Positions 23,395 through 35,864 of a stretch of 64,000 nucleotides of DNA are shown here, piece by piece; the first letter of the stretch is position 1, and every line of letters begins with the position of its first letter. The notes under the pieces are model-generated. The model saw only the letters and a list, made by a program, of their open reading frames with translations. It had not been told where the DNA came from and made no database searches. This stretch comes from Hypomyces perniciosus (Eukaryota > Ascomycota > Sordariomycetes > Hypocreales > Hypocreaceae), in NCBI GenBank assembly GCA_008477525.1, contig SPDT01000002.1, positions 868,001 to 932,000 of the forward strand, given 5' to 3'. Made by a program: the position numbers and the translations under genes.

Positions 23395-25379
23395 ATGGCA
23401 CCGTCTCGCCACGGCCAACCCTCCACCCTCTCCGTTCCGTCCCCCTCCGCGGCCTCCGCTGCCTCATCCGTCGATCTCCCTCCCATCTCCGCCCTATTCC
23501 TGATCGATTTCGATGTCAAGGCCGGCTACAAAATTGCCTGGAAGCACGCCGTTCCCGGGCTCGAGCTTGAAGGCCTTGTTGAGTACAAATCCCTGCCATC
23601 CGGGCTACACACTGTCAGCAATGACCTCATCTACTTCGTGCATGATGGAGCCCACGCCGGACTGAGCGCATTTGTCAACGAGCCATGCGACGAGGAGGAG
23701 GCTAGGCATGCGCGCATGATTGCTGTAGGCATCCTTGTGCCTTTGAGCTATGGCAGGTTAGGTCGGGCTTGGAGACATGCCGAATTCTTGAAGGAAATGG
23801 CATCGTAAGTGCTCTCTAGCCGATGGCTCATACCTAGACATGGATATCAAAGCTAATTGGGCGGCAAAGGAAACTTGCCAAGGATCGCAACAAGACCGAG
23901 ATCCTAGAGAAGTATTGGGAGACTCACAAGGCCAAAGAGGGAGACGGTCCTTCAGATTTCCCCATCGCCAACACCCCAATCTCCCCTGTTCAAGAACGAC
24001 CACGCAAGTCCCATAGCAGAAAACCTTCTGCTACTGATGGCACATCGCTACTCCAGCCCGAACCCAAACTCTCTCCATACCATCCCGCATGGAGTTTGAC
24101 CAGTCTGCTGGACAGATTTGGTCCCTTGATTTTCCCCATTCATCGAGCTGCCTTGCTTCGACAACGTATCTTAATTTCGTGTCATGCACCGGTGCATGAG
24201 ATTTGTAACTTTGGTACGCCATTATCACCCATGAGTGTTCCCTGGGCCGCGGCTGACAATGATACAGTATATAACATCTCCGTCCTCTCCAACATCCCGC
24301 TTTCAGTCGCAGATGCACTACCCGCCCCCGCCCTCTCCCAGCGTCTGCGGCCTTTATTCACTATCGGCGTGCATGATATTCCCTTCCTTCTGGAGGACCT
24401 GGAAGCGTCGAAGCGTGACCGCAGCAGCGACAGCGCTGTCGATGATGAGTCTGGCTCTGGCTGGATTGCTTGTACGACCGACAGCATCCTTGCAATGAAG
24501 GATACCCTGTGGGATATGCTAATCACCATGCCTCCGGACTACTCCACAAATGCCAAGGAGAAAGTATGGCCAGTCGTGGAATGTCCCCGTGGAAAACCAA
24601 TCAAGGCCACCCAGCGCGATCTTCGTCGTTTCAATGCACTCCGCACCGGGCTCGCACGCCTAGCTGCGGCAACTCCCGCTACTACACCTAGGCCGGATGC
24701 TGATCCCCAAGGGTCTGAGGCCTGTGCAACACGACCGCCGACCAGTCACTCCAACCGAGTCGTCAAGGATGACACTTACGATACTGCAGACAAACTCATC
24801 GAACCCTTGAGCTGGACAGCTCTTGCCTACAATGGCTTCATGTGGTGGGCTAGCGCTGGCGAGCAGCTCCGGTCAGAAGAACAGGAAGAGTCTGCCCGTG
24901 ATGCCGCTCTTCTCGCTGACCTGACACCCAATAACTCTTCCATGTCTATTGCCCCGTCATCATCAGCTTCGCAAGCCGACCCCCTGAGCGACTCCGTCGT
25001 CTCCCTAACCGGTCGCCGCGCAAATGATGATGGCGAAGCTCGCATCGAGCTTGCTATGATTGCTTACTTCCATCGTCTTACCACGCAGATGCTCACCGTC
25101 CTTGTTGATCTCGTCGACGCTTCTGACGAGGCGTACCCAGACAACGACCAGGTGGATGGATCCGGCACGGAAGAGGACGAGGGGTTAATACCCAGTGGCC
25201 CCGAGGATCCAGATACCCATGCTGTTACCATTGACAGCCGTTCCATTGAGAATATGGGGCTGGATGTCTGGAGTGCTGGTGATACCGTCTTCGTCCAGGA
25301 ACTTGTGGCTACTTACTTTGGCAGGCAGGCACAGATTGAGGGCAAGGGAGTTGAAGTCTGTGGAGTGAGAGTCTGCTGA
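23395..25379 (+). CDS. DENND11/LCHN-like protein (DUF2347 plus DUF4484)
   Basis: Exons are 23395-23804, 23870-24213 and 24268-25379, giving 621 residues. The ATG at 23395 begins MAPSRHGQPSTLS. After a short Ser/Pro leader the conserved uDENN-like opening appears: ALFLIDFDVKAGYKIAWKH, LEGLVEYKSLPSGLHTVSND and RMIAVGILVPLSYGRLGRAW. The second part has SLTSLLDRFGPLIFPIHRAAL and YNISVLSNIPLSV. The C-terminal part (LSWTALAYNGFMWWASAGEQ, then LAMIAYFHRLTTQM) matches what I know of the fungal DUF4484 tail. The family includes human LCHN and S. pombe Anr2 and is thought to take part in Rab-linked membrane traffic; the biochemical role is not settled. The second intron (24214-24267) is 54 bases, in frame and stop-free, so a retained-intron isoform 18 residues longer is possible. 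Confidence 0.88.
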
Positions 25380-25778
25380 AAAAATCGTTCGTATTCATCT
25401 TGTTCCCAGTGGCAGTAATATAGAGAATACGGGAAAAGAGGAAATTCGTTCTTGGAGTGTATACACACGTACTCGTGCATTACATACCTTACATAGATGT
25501 ACACCAACTTTGTGTTCGCGCACAGCACAGAATCGTGTATTCTTCTTTCTGTTTTTTGTTCCACAAAAACGAAATCAAATGTCCCTGCTTGGATTAATTG
25601 ATTGATAACTCAAAAATAACAGAAAAAAGATCCCAACAATGCCTTAGAAAAACTCCACGCCGTCATCATAGCACGGCAACCGAATTCCATCTCCCAGCGG
25701 AACCAAAAAAAAAGATTACACTCTTCGATTCTTTCTTTCTTTTTTTTTTACTCTAAAAAATCAAAGGATTTTCCCCCA
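25380..25778. other. Convergent 3' intergenic region
   Basis: The 3' ends of the DENND11-like gene and SEC63 face each other across about 400 bases. The region holds A/T tracts and no gene. It probably contains both polyadenylation regions. Confidence 0.5.
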
Positions 25779-28197
25779 CTATGACTCGTCCTCAGTGTCA
25801 GTGTTTGTATCGCTGGTGTCATCCTCCTCCTCCTCTGTTCCGCTCTCTTCAGAGTCATCGTCTTGCTTTTTCCGGGGCTTGGGGGCCTGGCCGGTCTTGA
25901 GAGCTTGCATTTGGCCGGCGAGCGAGTCTGCGGGGAGGGTCTGTTAGTTTTCTCTCGTTTCTTTTTAAATTTGTGGTGATGGGGAAAGGCAAAAGGGAAA
26001 GTGGACTTACCCTCCTCCGGTTCACTGATATCGTCTTCGGCATCCATCTCAGCAGCCTTGCTAGCATCCTCGACAACCAGCGTGACTTCCATCTTAGTGT
26101 CAAAGCCAACATACGAGTCGCATACAACGTGCATGACAAATGTGTAGTGTCCAGCCTGGGGGGGAGCAGCGAACTGAGCCTTGAGAGTTTGCATAGCGAA
26201 AGTAGGGTTGCCCTGCTCATCAAAGATGGGCTGGTCGAATTTGTCAAAGGTGAAAGGAGGAACGGCCATCTTGTCTTGCTTGGAGTCGCTCAGGAAGGCG
26301 TACCACTTGGGAGTGTGCTCGCGGGCGTAGTGTGGCGCAAATGTGAGTGGTGGCAGAACAGAGTTCTCTTCGATGGAAAGGGGCTTTCCATCAGGGCCCT
26401 TGATAGTCGTCTTCTTGCGGCCCATGAGAGCATCCAGGTCATCTTCAGCGGGATCGATGTCCTCCAGGGACAGCTCATCAACAGCAGGAACGTTCTCGGT
26501 ACCAGGGGGGATGAATCGGCCCTTGATGACCAGGGAAACAAGGGATGAAGGAATGATAACACGCTCGCCAGTGACCTTGAAGAATGCCTTGGCAACGCGG
26601 AGGTAAGGGAGTTGCTTGCCGACACTGATGGTTGTCTTGTACTCCTGCTCACTCAGAAGGCCCTTGCCAACAGCAAGCTGTCTCCGTTGCGCATCAGGAA
26701 GATCCATAAATTGTTGAACAGTCATGTGAGTCTTGGAATCACCCTCAACTGCCAGGGCAATCTTGTTGGTGAAATGAGGGAGCTGGAGGAGGGGTGAGGA
26801 CTTCGGGGATATGGCTTGGATGAGGTACTGGTTGGCGAGGAACGAGCCGGAGATAGGGCCAATGTTACCGTAGGCCAATGCGATCGTGGCAAATGACTGA
26901 TTCAACGTTCGGGCAATTGCGGCAATCTCGAACTTGGCCTTGGTCAATGCTGCGTCGTCAAGCTCGACACGTCCCAGGTAAGCCCAAAGCAAAGCGAGAA
27001 CCTTCCGTCGCACGCCACTATCGAGGTCCTGAAGCTTCTCCTTGTCCTTGACGGAAAATCCACAAGCAAAGGGTGAGGCCTCGCCCTCGGCCGAGATCCG
27101 GGACTCGATCTTGGACAGGCCAAACTCAGCCTGGTCACCCCTAAGGACAGCCTCAAACTCTTTTCCAGTGCTTAGAGCAGCGATGATACCACCCTCATCA
27201 ATTTCTTCGTCGTACTGCCGGAACAAGCTGTTTGCACTCTCCATAAGAACGCCCTCCTTGGACCTTCGCTTGGTTCCATACCACCATGAGCCAACAAGAT
27301 AAGGCAACAGAACGCCGAGCAGCCCGGTGTAGAGCAAGACAAGGTATTTGCCGTTGCCTTCCGAAACGATGAACTTGGGTAACGCGATTCCAATGCTGAA
27401 GCTCTGCTTGCCGTCGGGATGTCCGTACTGGATGAAGTTATTCCGCACATCCTCGTCGGTCAAGGCTTGGTATGCTTTGGTGAGTTCAACATAGCGGTCG
27501 TTGAGCATCTCGAGAGTCTCGTTCTTGGAGGGGTCTGGCCTGACCTTGTCAGGGTGGAACTTGACGGAGAGCTTCTTGTAGTGAGACTTGATCTGCTTCT
27601 CGGTAGCCGTCTGAATTGCTTCCATGTTAGCTCTAATGCGCCGTTATGAAGAGGAGCAAGGGCGCAGGATGTAAGCCCAACCCAGCCCAGCATGGAACTG
27701 CCTCTCTCACCTCTGAGATGCCTAGGATATCGTAGGGATTCCATATCTTCGGCACAATCGTCTGCGTCACAATGATCAGATAGACCATGCCTCCCATGAG
27801 CGCCCATCCTGCTATCGCAAACAACGCCCTCTTGATCTTCCTTTGCTTTCTCTTCTGCGCTGCTCGCAGCGACACTACCACGTCGCCATGTTGGGGTTTG
27901 TAGTCTGACTTGATGCGCGGCGCAAGCGCATCGTCGTCTGTGCTTCGGCGGAAAAGACTGTACGTGAGAGGGAGAGTGACGAGGCCGGAGATGGTCAGAA
28001 TGAAGAATGGGAAGAACTGGCCCTGTAGGGAGCAAAATTGTTAGCATCAGCTCATTTGCCATAGGCCACGAGACAGTGGGAGTGGGAGTGGGAGGGGGGA
28101 AGGCCCAGCGAGGGGGGGACAGGCGCAGGCAAGGCCGTGATCATTCGACATGGCGATATTCCCATACCTGCTCGTCATATGAGTACTCTGAGCTCAT
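25779..28197 (-). CDS. SEC63: ER translocation complex subunit Sec63 (J-domain membrane protein)
   Basis: Exons are 28168-28197, 27711-28022, 26011-27610 and 25779-25927 (minus), giving 696 residues. The first exon codes only MSSEYSYDEQ. Membrane helices lie near residues 12-32, 76-98 and 203-224. The lumenal J domain begins at PYDILGISE (about 106) and carries the HPD triad at 133-135, which stimulates the ATPase of the ER Hsp70 Kar2/BiP. The Brl/Sec63 region follows (LLQLPHFTNKIALAVEG, LPYLRVAKAFFKVTGERVI), with a beta-sandwich to about 640 and a Glu/Asp-rich tail ending TDTEDES, as in Sec63 proteins that bind Sec62. The last intron uses the acceptor CCCCGCAG at 25928. A different acceptor 12 bases earlier would change the tail and gives a poorer match to the acidic end. 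Confidence 0.95.
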
Positions 28198-28709
28198 TTT
28201 GGCGGCTGGTAAGAGCTCAGCCCGCTCGAGGGAATTGGTGATGCGATTTGGATAATAAAGTGCGTTTGCTAGTCAAAGGTGTCCTGAAATGGTGGTACAG
28301 ATTACACATGAAAGTGTTACTAGTTCAGAGTCGGCGGCGGATTATCCGTTTCCCCCACAAGGCCGATACCGACACGGTGTTCACATGGATTTGAACGCCA
28401 CCTATCAAAAAAATCGGCCGGTACCTGACGGCACTAAGAGATCGAGGCTATGCTGTTTTTATCCTCTCGATACGTGCAATTGTGTTACATCTGGGAATAA
28501 AGAAGGGGAGAGTATGGGTTCAATTAAGCGCACACATCACATATCATTCTGCCGTACATGAATCTTTTCAAACGCCTCTCTAAACTAAATAAATATATAG
28601 TTTTAATACTCATGGCTTGCTGTGAATAATGTCCCTCCCAATACTCCATGCGATATATCCCAAACGAATGCATCTATATGTGTTGTGTTGTATGTATTTG
28701 TATTCATTC
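28198..28709. other. Intergenic region between SEC63 and the patatin-like lipase
   Basis: This is the SEC63 promoter and the 3' flank of the lipase gene. No supported gene. It holds an AT-rich stretch around 28,580-28,610. Confidence 0.45.
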
Positions 28710-31047
28710 TCAGTTGATATTCTCTCGTGATTCGTCATATTCGTCCGACGGCGTTATGTTGTTCGCCTCCTCGCAATCTGTATCCTCCTCTTCCGTTGTT
28801 GACGATCCTGCCGCCATCTCACCAACTAAAATACTCCTCAAGTCCTCCTCGCTGTGTATTGTCTGGATGCTGCCTCTTCTCACCCATGGCCGCGTCTCTC
28901 TCCTGCCTTGCTCCACCAACCTCTCCACCTTGAGCCGGTTGGACATGAACTTGAGTTTGGGAAACGCGCTTTGCTGGCCTTCGTGAATCATCCGGGCAAG
29001 TCGCTGTGAGTCTGGATCTGACAGGAGGTGCCAATAGTCGGACGGGATCGACTTGGGCCAGATTGTTATTGTCCCGCTGAATTCTTGTAGCCAGAGCTGA
29101 CTCCAGTCCTGTCCGAGGGGGCGAGGTAACAGTTCTGCGTGCCGAATGAACTTGAGCCATTTATTCATGTCGAGCTTTAGGTAGTGCTCTATTGCGGACA
29201 TGAGGTAGCCGCCACGCCAACCACGCCCTTTTCGGTGCGTAACTGGGTGTCCAACAGCTCCCCGAGAGGAGAAGAAGAAAAGGTTAATATGCGGATTCAC
29301 CTGGCTAACGATGGTGAAGTTGACGTTGAAATGGGTGTTGAGAGCCTTAATGGGGATGTCTGTCCGTAAACTACCATCCTTCCACTTGTGTCCAAAGGAA
29401 TATGGTGCGAGCGTCCCATCCAGTCGTTTCATCATAAGGACAACTGGGTTAAGGATGCCCGGGACGGCCGCCGATGCCAGCACAGCGGACCAGATGACAC
29501 AGTCAGGGCTCGTCAGGTAGTTGCACAGAATGGTCGGAGAGTGAGGGTCGGCTGGAACGCAGCTGACATTGAGAATGCGGCCCGTCCGCTCGTACGCTTC
29601 ACGAAATGTCATTGAGCCTCTTGTGAACCACGAGCATCGCGCCGCCCAGTCAACCGAGTCGAAACGCGCCCCCGTCTTCCACCACCTGGGGAGCCAGGTC
29701 GTGATTGACTCGCCGCAGGCGGAGATCCGATGCGCCAGTGCGGGCACTAGGAGTTGCTTCAGCTCATCGTTGGTGTGTGTGGCAACAAGAGCGGCAATGA
29801 GAGCGCCGCCGCTGGTGCCAGTAATGACATCGGGGAGCAAGTCAGCGTCAAGCATCGCCTTTACAACACCAACATGGTAGTAGGCGAACGTGGCACCCCC
29901 TGACAGGCAGAGGGCAGTTCGTCCATAATTGGCGTAGACGTGTTTGAAGAACGCTCGCTTTTGTTCCGAATCGAGGTACTCCGTCTTCAACAGGAACTTG
30001 AGACTCTTCTCGACTACGAAACAGTCAATCTCTTCATCAATGTTTGCATCGTGTAAGGGGGAAACACTCACCATCGTCAACAAAGTGCTGGACCAGGTTC
30101 TTTGTTCCGTAATATGTTTGGCTGTATAATCTCGGGTTTTCAACGCCGACAAAATTGTTTTTGATGCAAGCCTCCATCAACACTCTTAGATCATCCACGG
30201 CCTTCTTCAATTCCTCCCAGTCACCACCATTGGCTTCTAGAGCCTCTGCTCTTGTCCTTGTCTTGCGTATCTGTTCCCACACTCGTTTGACCGTCTTGGA
30301 GTCGTAATATGCAAAGTCGTTGACTTCCCTCCATGTCTTTCTGCCTAGAAAATCATCCAACTCTTTTGCCGCGGAAACCCAGCCCTTGTAGTCTGAGGTC
30401 ATGCGCATGTTCTTGCGCAATATTTCTCGTCGGCCGCGCCAGGTGAAGAAATGTTCGTATACGAAGATGTACCACCTCGTCGAGAGGTAAGCGATGCTCA
30501 GCCCGATAAGCCAAGAAAAGACAAAGAAGAGAAGGGGCCATTTGGACAGCTGGTATAAATATCCCTCTCTTGTCTCATCTTTGGTGCGGGTTCCTAAGAA
30601 GCCCTCAACTGGCTGGGAGCCTTTCCTCCTCCTTTTGGCCCCTCGCTTGTTCCGATACATCTTGGGGTTGACTGGAGCCCAGTCATTTTGCGCTGTGACG
30701 AATGTTCCTTGGCTAGGCGTTGGCGGCATCAGCAGATTCCCTCCCGCAGCACCGGCGGAGGCGGCAACGGCGGCGACATCGTCCTCGAAAACGCTGCCCG
30801 CTTGTGAGTTGCGCTTGGTGAGGTTGGCGGAGCTGACGCTCCTCGGGGATCTCAGGCTTCCCGTTTCATCTGTGGGACTTTGCAGGGGGTCTGGGGTTTG
30901 CAGTGCTGTCTCGAACGCTATCAAGTCTTCGGGGTCGAGAAAATCGCAAACGATGTTGGGCAATACAGAAGGATCGAAGGCCTCGCGGGGGAAGCCATAT
31001 GCATCGTCATAGGGCGTGACTTTGGGATAATCTTTGTCTCTCGTCAT
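28710..31047 (-). CDS. Patatin-like phospholipase / triacylglycerol lipase (DUF3336 plus patatin)
   Basis: Exons are 30072-31047 and 28710-30013 (minus; 58-base intron), giving 759 residues. Two ATGs are in frame. The inner one (31045-31047) is preferred because it has A at -3; the outer one at 31074 would add nine residues. A hydrophobic hairpin lies at about 170-200. The DUF3336 lipase N-terminal region follows, then the patatin core: oxyanion loop CLSGGATFAY (about 361-370), nucleophile GTSGG with Ser393, and catalytic Asp538 in KDGSLRTD (DGS in place of the common DGG). The C-terminus is acidic. This is the fungal Tgl3/4/5 and plant SDP1 type, which hydrolyses stored triacylglycerol or lysophospholipid on lipid droplets. 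The exact substrate cannot be read from sequence. Confidence 0.93.
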
Positions 31048-31977
31048 TGTTATTATGTGGCAAAAAGACGGCATGACGCACGTCCTTTTTGTTTTCTAGC
31101 AAAAAGACATTGCCAGGGCCTTGGAACAGATGGAAAACAATAGGGGATGAAGGTCGTCAAACGCTGTTGATGGATGAAGATGGAGGAATAATAATGCAGA
31201 CAGACTGCAGACTGGGTAATGCCCCACGAATGGTCGGATGACGTCGGCTGTGGCTGATTAGGTACATAGTATTATTACTCCGTACGGGTATGGAGTACGG
31301 AGTAGTACTATGTACAATCTACGAAGTATGACACGGTGAAGCCGAGCCAAATTCGTTGGGGATGAGTGGGCACTTTCGATTTTTAATGCATGTCATCGGC
31401 ACGTCCAGGAATGGCAGATGTTCCGCAACTTCTGTTCTGTCAGGGGGTGACAGCTTGCATGCAGCCTTGCATGGGCATCTCGGCTACCCCAGATAGATAA
31501 TTTATTATCTTTTAGTTGGATTTTTGCATTCAATATGACACGATCCCTCTCAAGGCAACTGACTTTTTTCCATACCTAACTGTATTAACCACATGAGGCT
31601 TCTCGGCATTATGTACGAAGTACTTCGTACATGCCAACCAAAAAAAATCAGATAAGGTTTATCAATACATCCCAGCCAGTATTATAGAAGACATCTTGCT
31701 AACACTTTTTGTGACTTTAATAGGTACTTCGTACTCTGTACTACTAGGAGTACTGTTAAGGAGAAAACTAACAGGGGTATGAAAATGGGAAATCTCGTCT
31801 ATTCAACTTGTTGGGATGCTTGTCAGGGTCGTGGAAATTAATACTAGTATTTCATGTACTAGTAGTACTACTTAAAATGCAATCCTAAGATACCACTCTA
31901 GGAACTTGGATCATGATGTCCATAATGTTCTGCTCCTTGACCCGCAAAAAGTTGGACAAAAAAAGAAAAAAAAGAAA
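31048..31977. other. Intergenic region rich in short palindromes
   Basis: No gene is seen. The region contains several TACGGAGTAC / TACTTCGTA motifs (31276-31312, 31720-31743) and a perfect 22-base palindrome at 31610-31631. An A-rich tract at 31958-31976 lies just 3' of the tRNA-Ser gene. On the minus strand it reads as T runs, fitting a Pol III terminator. Confidence 0.45.
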
Positions 31978-32059
31978 CGACACGAGCCGGATTTGAACCG
32001 ACGCCTCCGAAGAGATGAGATTTCGAGTCTCACGCTATAGACCACTCAGCCATCGTGCC
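31978..32059 (-). tRNA. trnS-CGA: tRNA-Ser (anticodon CGA)
   Basis: Read on the minus strand, the acceptor GGCACGA pairs with TCGTGTC (one G-U) and the discriminator is G. The anticodon stem TGAGA/TCTCA encloses CTCGAAA, so the anticodon is CGA, decoding UCG. A long variable arm (CTCTTCGGAG hairpin) is present, as required for a class II serine tRNA. The T-arm is GTCGG-TTCAAAT-CCGGC. Length is 82 bases with no intron. Confidence 0.94.
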
Positions 32060-34149
32060 CAATGAAAATAATAGGACTTATATTTTGGTTATGTATGATC
32101 AGCCATCCTCCACATTGTTGCCCGGCGTGGTTCTGAAATATCTCTGTAAAATACCCACGCTATTGCTGGCCCGCCGGTGTAAGTTGACAATCAAGTCAGG
32201 AATCCTAACTTCCCTCTAGTTGTTCATTTGTTATAACGAACAACAAAATGAATGTTATCACATTGATGTAACCGGGCAATCAACTCAAATGGTATTTTCT
32301 TTCTACTTACCCGGGTAAGACAGCAAGCTATATCCGCCGCTGTGAGGGAATTGCCCGCATTCGGCTTTCCCAGAAAACATCCAACATAGAAAATACCCCA
32401 GTGAGTCACCATTTTGTTTTGTTAGAATGGGCTTACTTTCGTGGTTGCCTGGGAGGTTGTGTCTCACGAAGAACTCTCCCTGATATTTCCTCTGTTATAC
32501 GAGTATCAGGCGGCGAACCTTGATGGCAAACATGTACCTCCGTAAATACAACAGATAAAAGCATCTATGCCAATGATTGGTATGGCCCATGATATAGCAG
32601 CTGTTTTTGAGAACAAAGATCTAGCATCCTCATCTTTGTTCTCGAATTGTACTTCGTGCCCAGCACTACTCCATATCACGTCTAACTTCGTAGACGGGGA
32701 AATTAATATGCAGAAGCCGGAAGACACGAGCAAGAACGCGAGTCTTCGATCTCCACAACGGCTGCACCGGTCCGCGCCATCTGCGGCAGCTCGCCCAGAC
32801 CAAGAATGGAATCGAGCCCTCGTGTGATCTACGAGTGACTGCGCTAGCAGAAACTTCAAAGTAGTAGTAGCATTAGTAGTAGTAGTACTCCATACGAGTA
32901 GATAGCAGAACACAGATATGCTACTATTTCCGTGGCATCACGTTCCCCTCTTCCGATCCGGCGGATCATCTAAATTCCAAAGAAGACACCCGACTGACCG
33001 CTCTAGTGTAGAATCCGTAGGGTGCAACTAAGCCTACAAGTAGAGCAGTAGTCGGTCGAATTACTACCTAGGTAATACAGATGACCTCTGTTCGTATACC
33101 AGTATAACAATAGTACTCCGTAGTTCTCCGTAGTTAGTGGTCACCAGGGAACGTCTCGGGCCCGAGATCTTTTACGATAAGGTTGACAACCACTGACATG
33201 GGACGGCTCAACGGTTTACGAAGTACAAAGCACGCCTTTGTGATGCGTTACACAGAAACCTTGGCGGGAACCTTTTACGCTGTGTTGCCTTGTCCCGGGG
33301 GTGGGGGGAGGGGGATAATCCGTATTTTCTATTCTTTTTCTTAAACCACACAAAGCGCAAAGCCTTGCTCCCAGCTTTGTAAGAACTGTTAGCAGTGCAA
33401 TGCTGTGCTGTTCATCACCATCTTTCCACTTTCACATTCAAAGGGCGGAAAAGGTCGAGGTCACAAGGCAGGCAAATACTACTACTACTAAGGGCCATTG
33501 ACGCTAGATGAAACTGAGCACCTTGATGGCCAGGGCTGGGCACACCCTGCCACTGCACCGCCGTCGACAAGGACTCTGAGGACCCGGATAGCATGGAGGG
33601 ATTTGGCCTGAGCGACATAAAGAAACCCTCGGCGCTGAGGGTCGTTGAAGAAACTTCTTTGACCTGAAATAATAATAGCACTGATTGTGAGAGGCCGACG
33701 GAGTACCTATTAGTAGTGGTAGTGCAAAGATTCTTCAACTTCTACTCCGTACATACTGCTACTACTACTAGTAGTGCTCTCGAGGAGGTGTCTATTTAGT
33801 GGCTACCGCAGCTAGTACGGAGAGTACTTAGCAGCAACAACCCCCCTTGCTTCCCTCATACGTCAGCGAGCTGTTGACTTGACGCTCTTTTCGCCGTTGC
33901 TACCAACCGGAAGCTCCCATAACAAATCCCGCCTGTCTGCCGCAGCCAGCCAAGCATTGCATCGCATCCCGCTTCGGCCTCAAAAAGCGATCTTCCCCGG
34001 CCACCTGTGTCTGTGTCGACCAGAATACAGTCCTCTCTTCTCTTCTCTGGATATATGTATCGATACTTCATGCCCGCCTCGATTTAGCTGCATCGACCCG
34101 CGCGCGGAGAGAGCCGAATCGTCGAGGAGCAGCCGTCAGATCGATCGCC
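32060..34149. other. 2.1 kb intergenic region upstream of the ZIP transporter gene
   Basis: No supported gene. It contains a 12-base inverted repeat at 32609-32643, several TACTCCGTA-type motifs (about 33113-33132, 33741-33751, 33813-33828), (ACT)n and (AGT)n short runs near 32863-32888 and 33476-33490, and a pyrimidine-rich 150-base stretch before the ZIP start. Confidence 0.45.
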
Positions 34150-35864
34150 ATGGAGTTGGAGTTGGCGACGAGGGGCATTGACAATGACACCCGCGGGTGG
34201 ATCTTGTGTATCGTTAGCGGCGTCGGTTCGTTATGCTTTTCTTTTTCATGGCCTTGGGAGCGCAAGGAGTCAGTACTGATGCGATAGAGTATAGCATGTG
34301 TCGTTGGCGCTTCCATAATATGTGTCGACGTCGTTGTGCGCTTGATCCCAGGCAAAGCCAACTTCAACATCCAGGAAAGCAGCGTCTTTCTTGCCTGCTC
34401 GCTCAGCTTAAGTTTTGGCGTCATGGTAAACATCACCTCCTGATTTAAATCCTTCTCTTTTTACATTGATTGGTGTGTCTAATCGGCGCTCTGCAGATGT
34501 TCTCTTCGCTTTACAGCATGCTCCCCGAATCCAAAGGATACTTTGCGTCCGAAGGCTGGTCCGATCAGTCCGCCGGCATTGTCATGATGGGCTTCTTTAT
34601 TGGCGGCTTCATCGGCATCCAGGCAGTCTCTCGGGTCCTGCACCAGTTTATGCCCTCCCACGTTGTCGATTGCGATCACAGCCATGACGATGCGCCGAGT
34701 CATGAGAGCCATTCCCACCACCATGGCCGAGGACACTCACGATCTAGTCGTGCCCGACGACGGGTCTCGAGGCCGCCCTCGGGAAAGATACCCGGCATCG
34801 CTGAAAATGGAAATGGCTACGTCCACCACGGTGAATCAACTCCCTTGTTGGACTCGGAGCGGAACAGCACTGCAGTGCCATTAGCACGAAACACATCGAC
34901 GCGGGGCGATGAGATGACCCAGCGACCAACCACACCACTGCTAACTGGTCGCAGTCGAGCAACAACAGGTGAAGGACGGACCCTAAACAGGCGACCGTCC
35001 ATGTATGGTGTCCAAAAGCGTGTCCTGTCCTTTGTCAAGGATACCAAGTGCAACTGCGACGAACTAGGACCCTGCTACGGATATACCGACCCCTGTGGCC
35101 AAGAGTGTTTCAAGCACCTTAACAGCCGCGCCGCCAGCAACTCTCGCCAACCACCTGTCCTCCGAACTACGACTGGGCACTTCCATCCACACTCCTTCCA
35201 TGGCGACCATGACCATACCGATGTTGATTCTAGCGACCCCCCTAGCCCGCGATTCCGTACCAGCCGGGCTACATCACGAGACACCTTGATCATCGCGGAT
35301 GAAGAGGCCGGTCAAGGCGAATATCCTTGTCCGCAAATGGACGAGGAAGATACCGAAGCCCAGCATCACCACCACGTCCCCACCAATGCATTCCTCTCCA
35401 TTGGTCTTCAAACCTCAATTGCCATTGCCTTGCATAAATTCCCCGAAGGCTTCATCACCTACGCCACAAATCATGCCAATCCTGCATTGGGATTCAGCGT
35501 CTTCATGGCACTGTTTGTTCATAACATCACCGAAGGTTTTGCCATGGCATTGCCTCTATATATGGCTCTCGGCTCCCGCTGGCGTGCTATGGCTTGGTCA
35601 GCCGTCTTAGGGGGCTTGTCCCAACCATTTGGTGCCGGTATTGCCGCCCTTTGGTTCAAACTCGCAAACAGGACCCATATGGTGCCCAATGCCGTGGCAT
35701 ATGCGTGTCTATTTGCCCTGACCTCGGGAATCATGGTCAGCGTGGCACTACAACTCTTCGTCGAAAGTCTGAGTCTCAACCATAACCGCAACTTGTGCAT
35801 CTTCTTTGGCTTTCTTGGCATGGTCTTACTGGGCCTCAGCAACGCTCTGTTTGCGTCACACTAA
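34150..35864 (+). CDS. ZIP family zinc transporter, vacuolar ZRT3 type
   Basis: Exons are 34150-34225, 34295-34425 and 34497-35864, giving 524 residues. The first two exons encode an N-terminal hydrophobic helix pair (GWILCIVSGVACVVGASIIC and FLACSLSLSFGVMMFSSLY). The third helix (SAGIVMMGFFIGGFIGIQAV) is followed by a cytosolic-type loop of about 230 residues that is rich in His, Asp and Ser, including a His cluster at about 125-150, a likely zinc sensor or binding region. The ZIP signature is clear: LHKFPEGF (about residue 383) and VHNITEGFAMALPL, carrying the paired His/Glu metal ligands of helices IV and V, then four more helices to the C-terminus. Length and the very long loop agree with yeast Zrt3, which releases zinc from the vacuole. 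A Golgi or ER ZIP is the alternative. Confidence 0.92.

Noticed and set aside
24096..24213. Start of the DENND11-like gene at 24096
   Set aside because: The codon there is TTG. The frame continues upstream without a stop to an intron acceptor at 23869, and the exon from 23395 supplies the missing conserved N-terminal domain.
27611..27625. ATG at 27625 as the start of SEC63
   Set aside because: It lies in the intron; starting there would remove two membrane helices and the first part of the J domain, which are encoded upstream in frame.
32506..32913. 135-codon minus-strand frame in the spacer between tRNA-Ser and ZIP
   Set aside because: No conserved motif, includes the intergenic inverted repeat and a trinucleotide run, and no splice partner.
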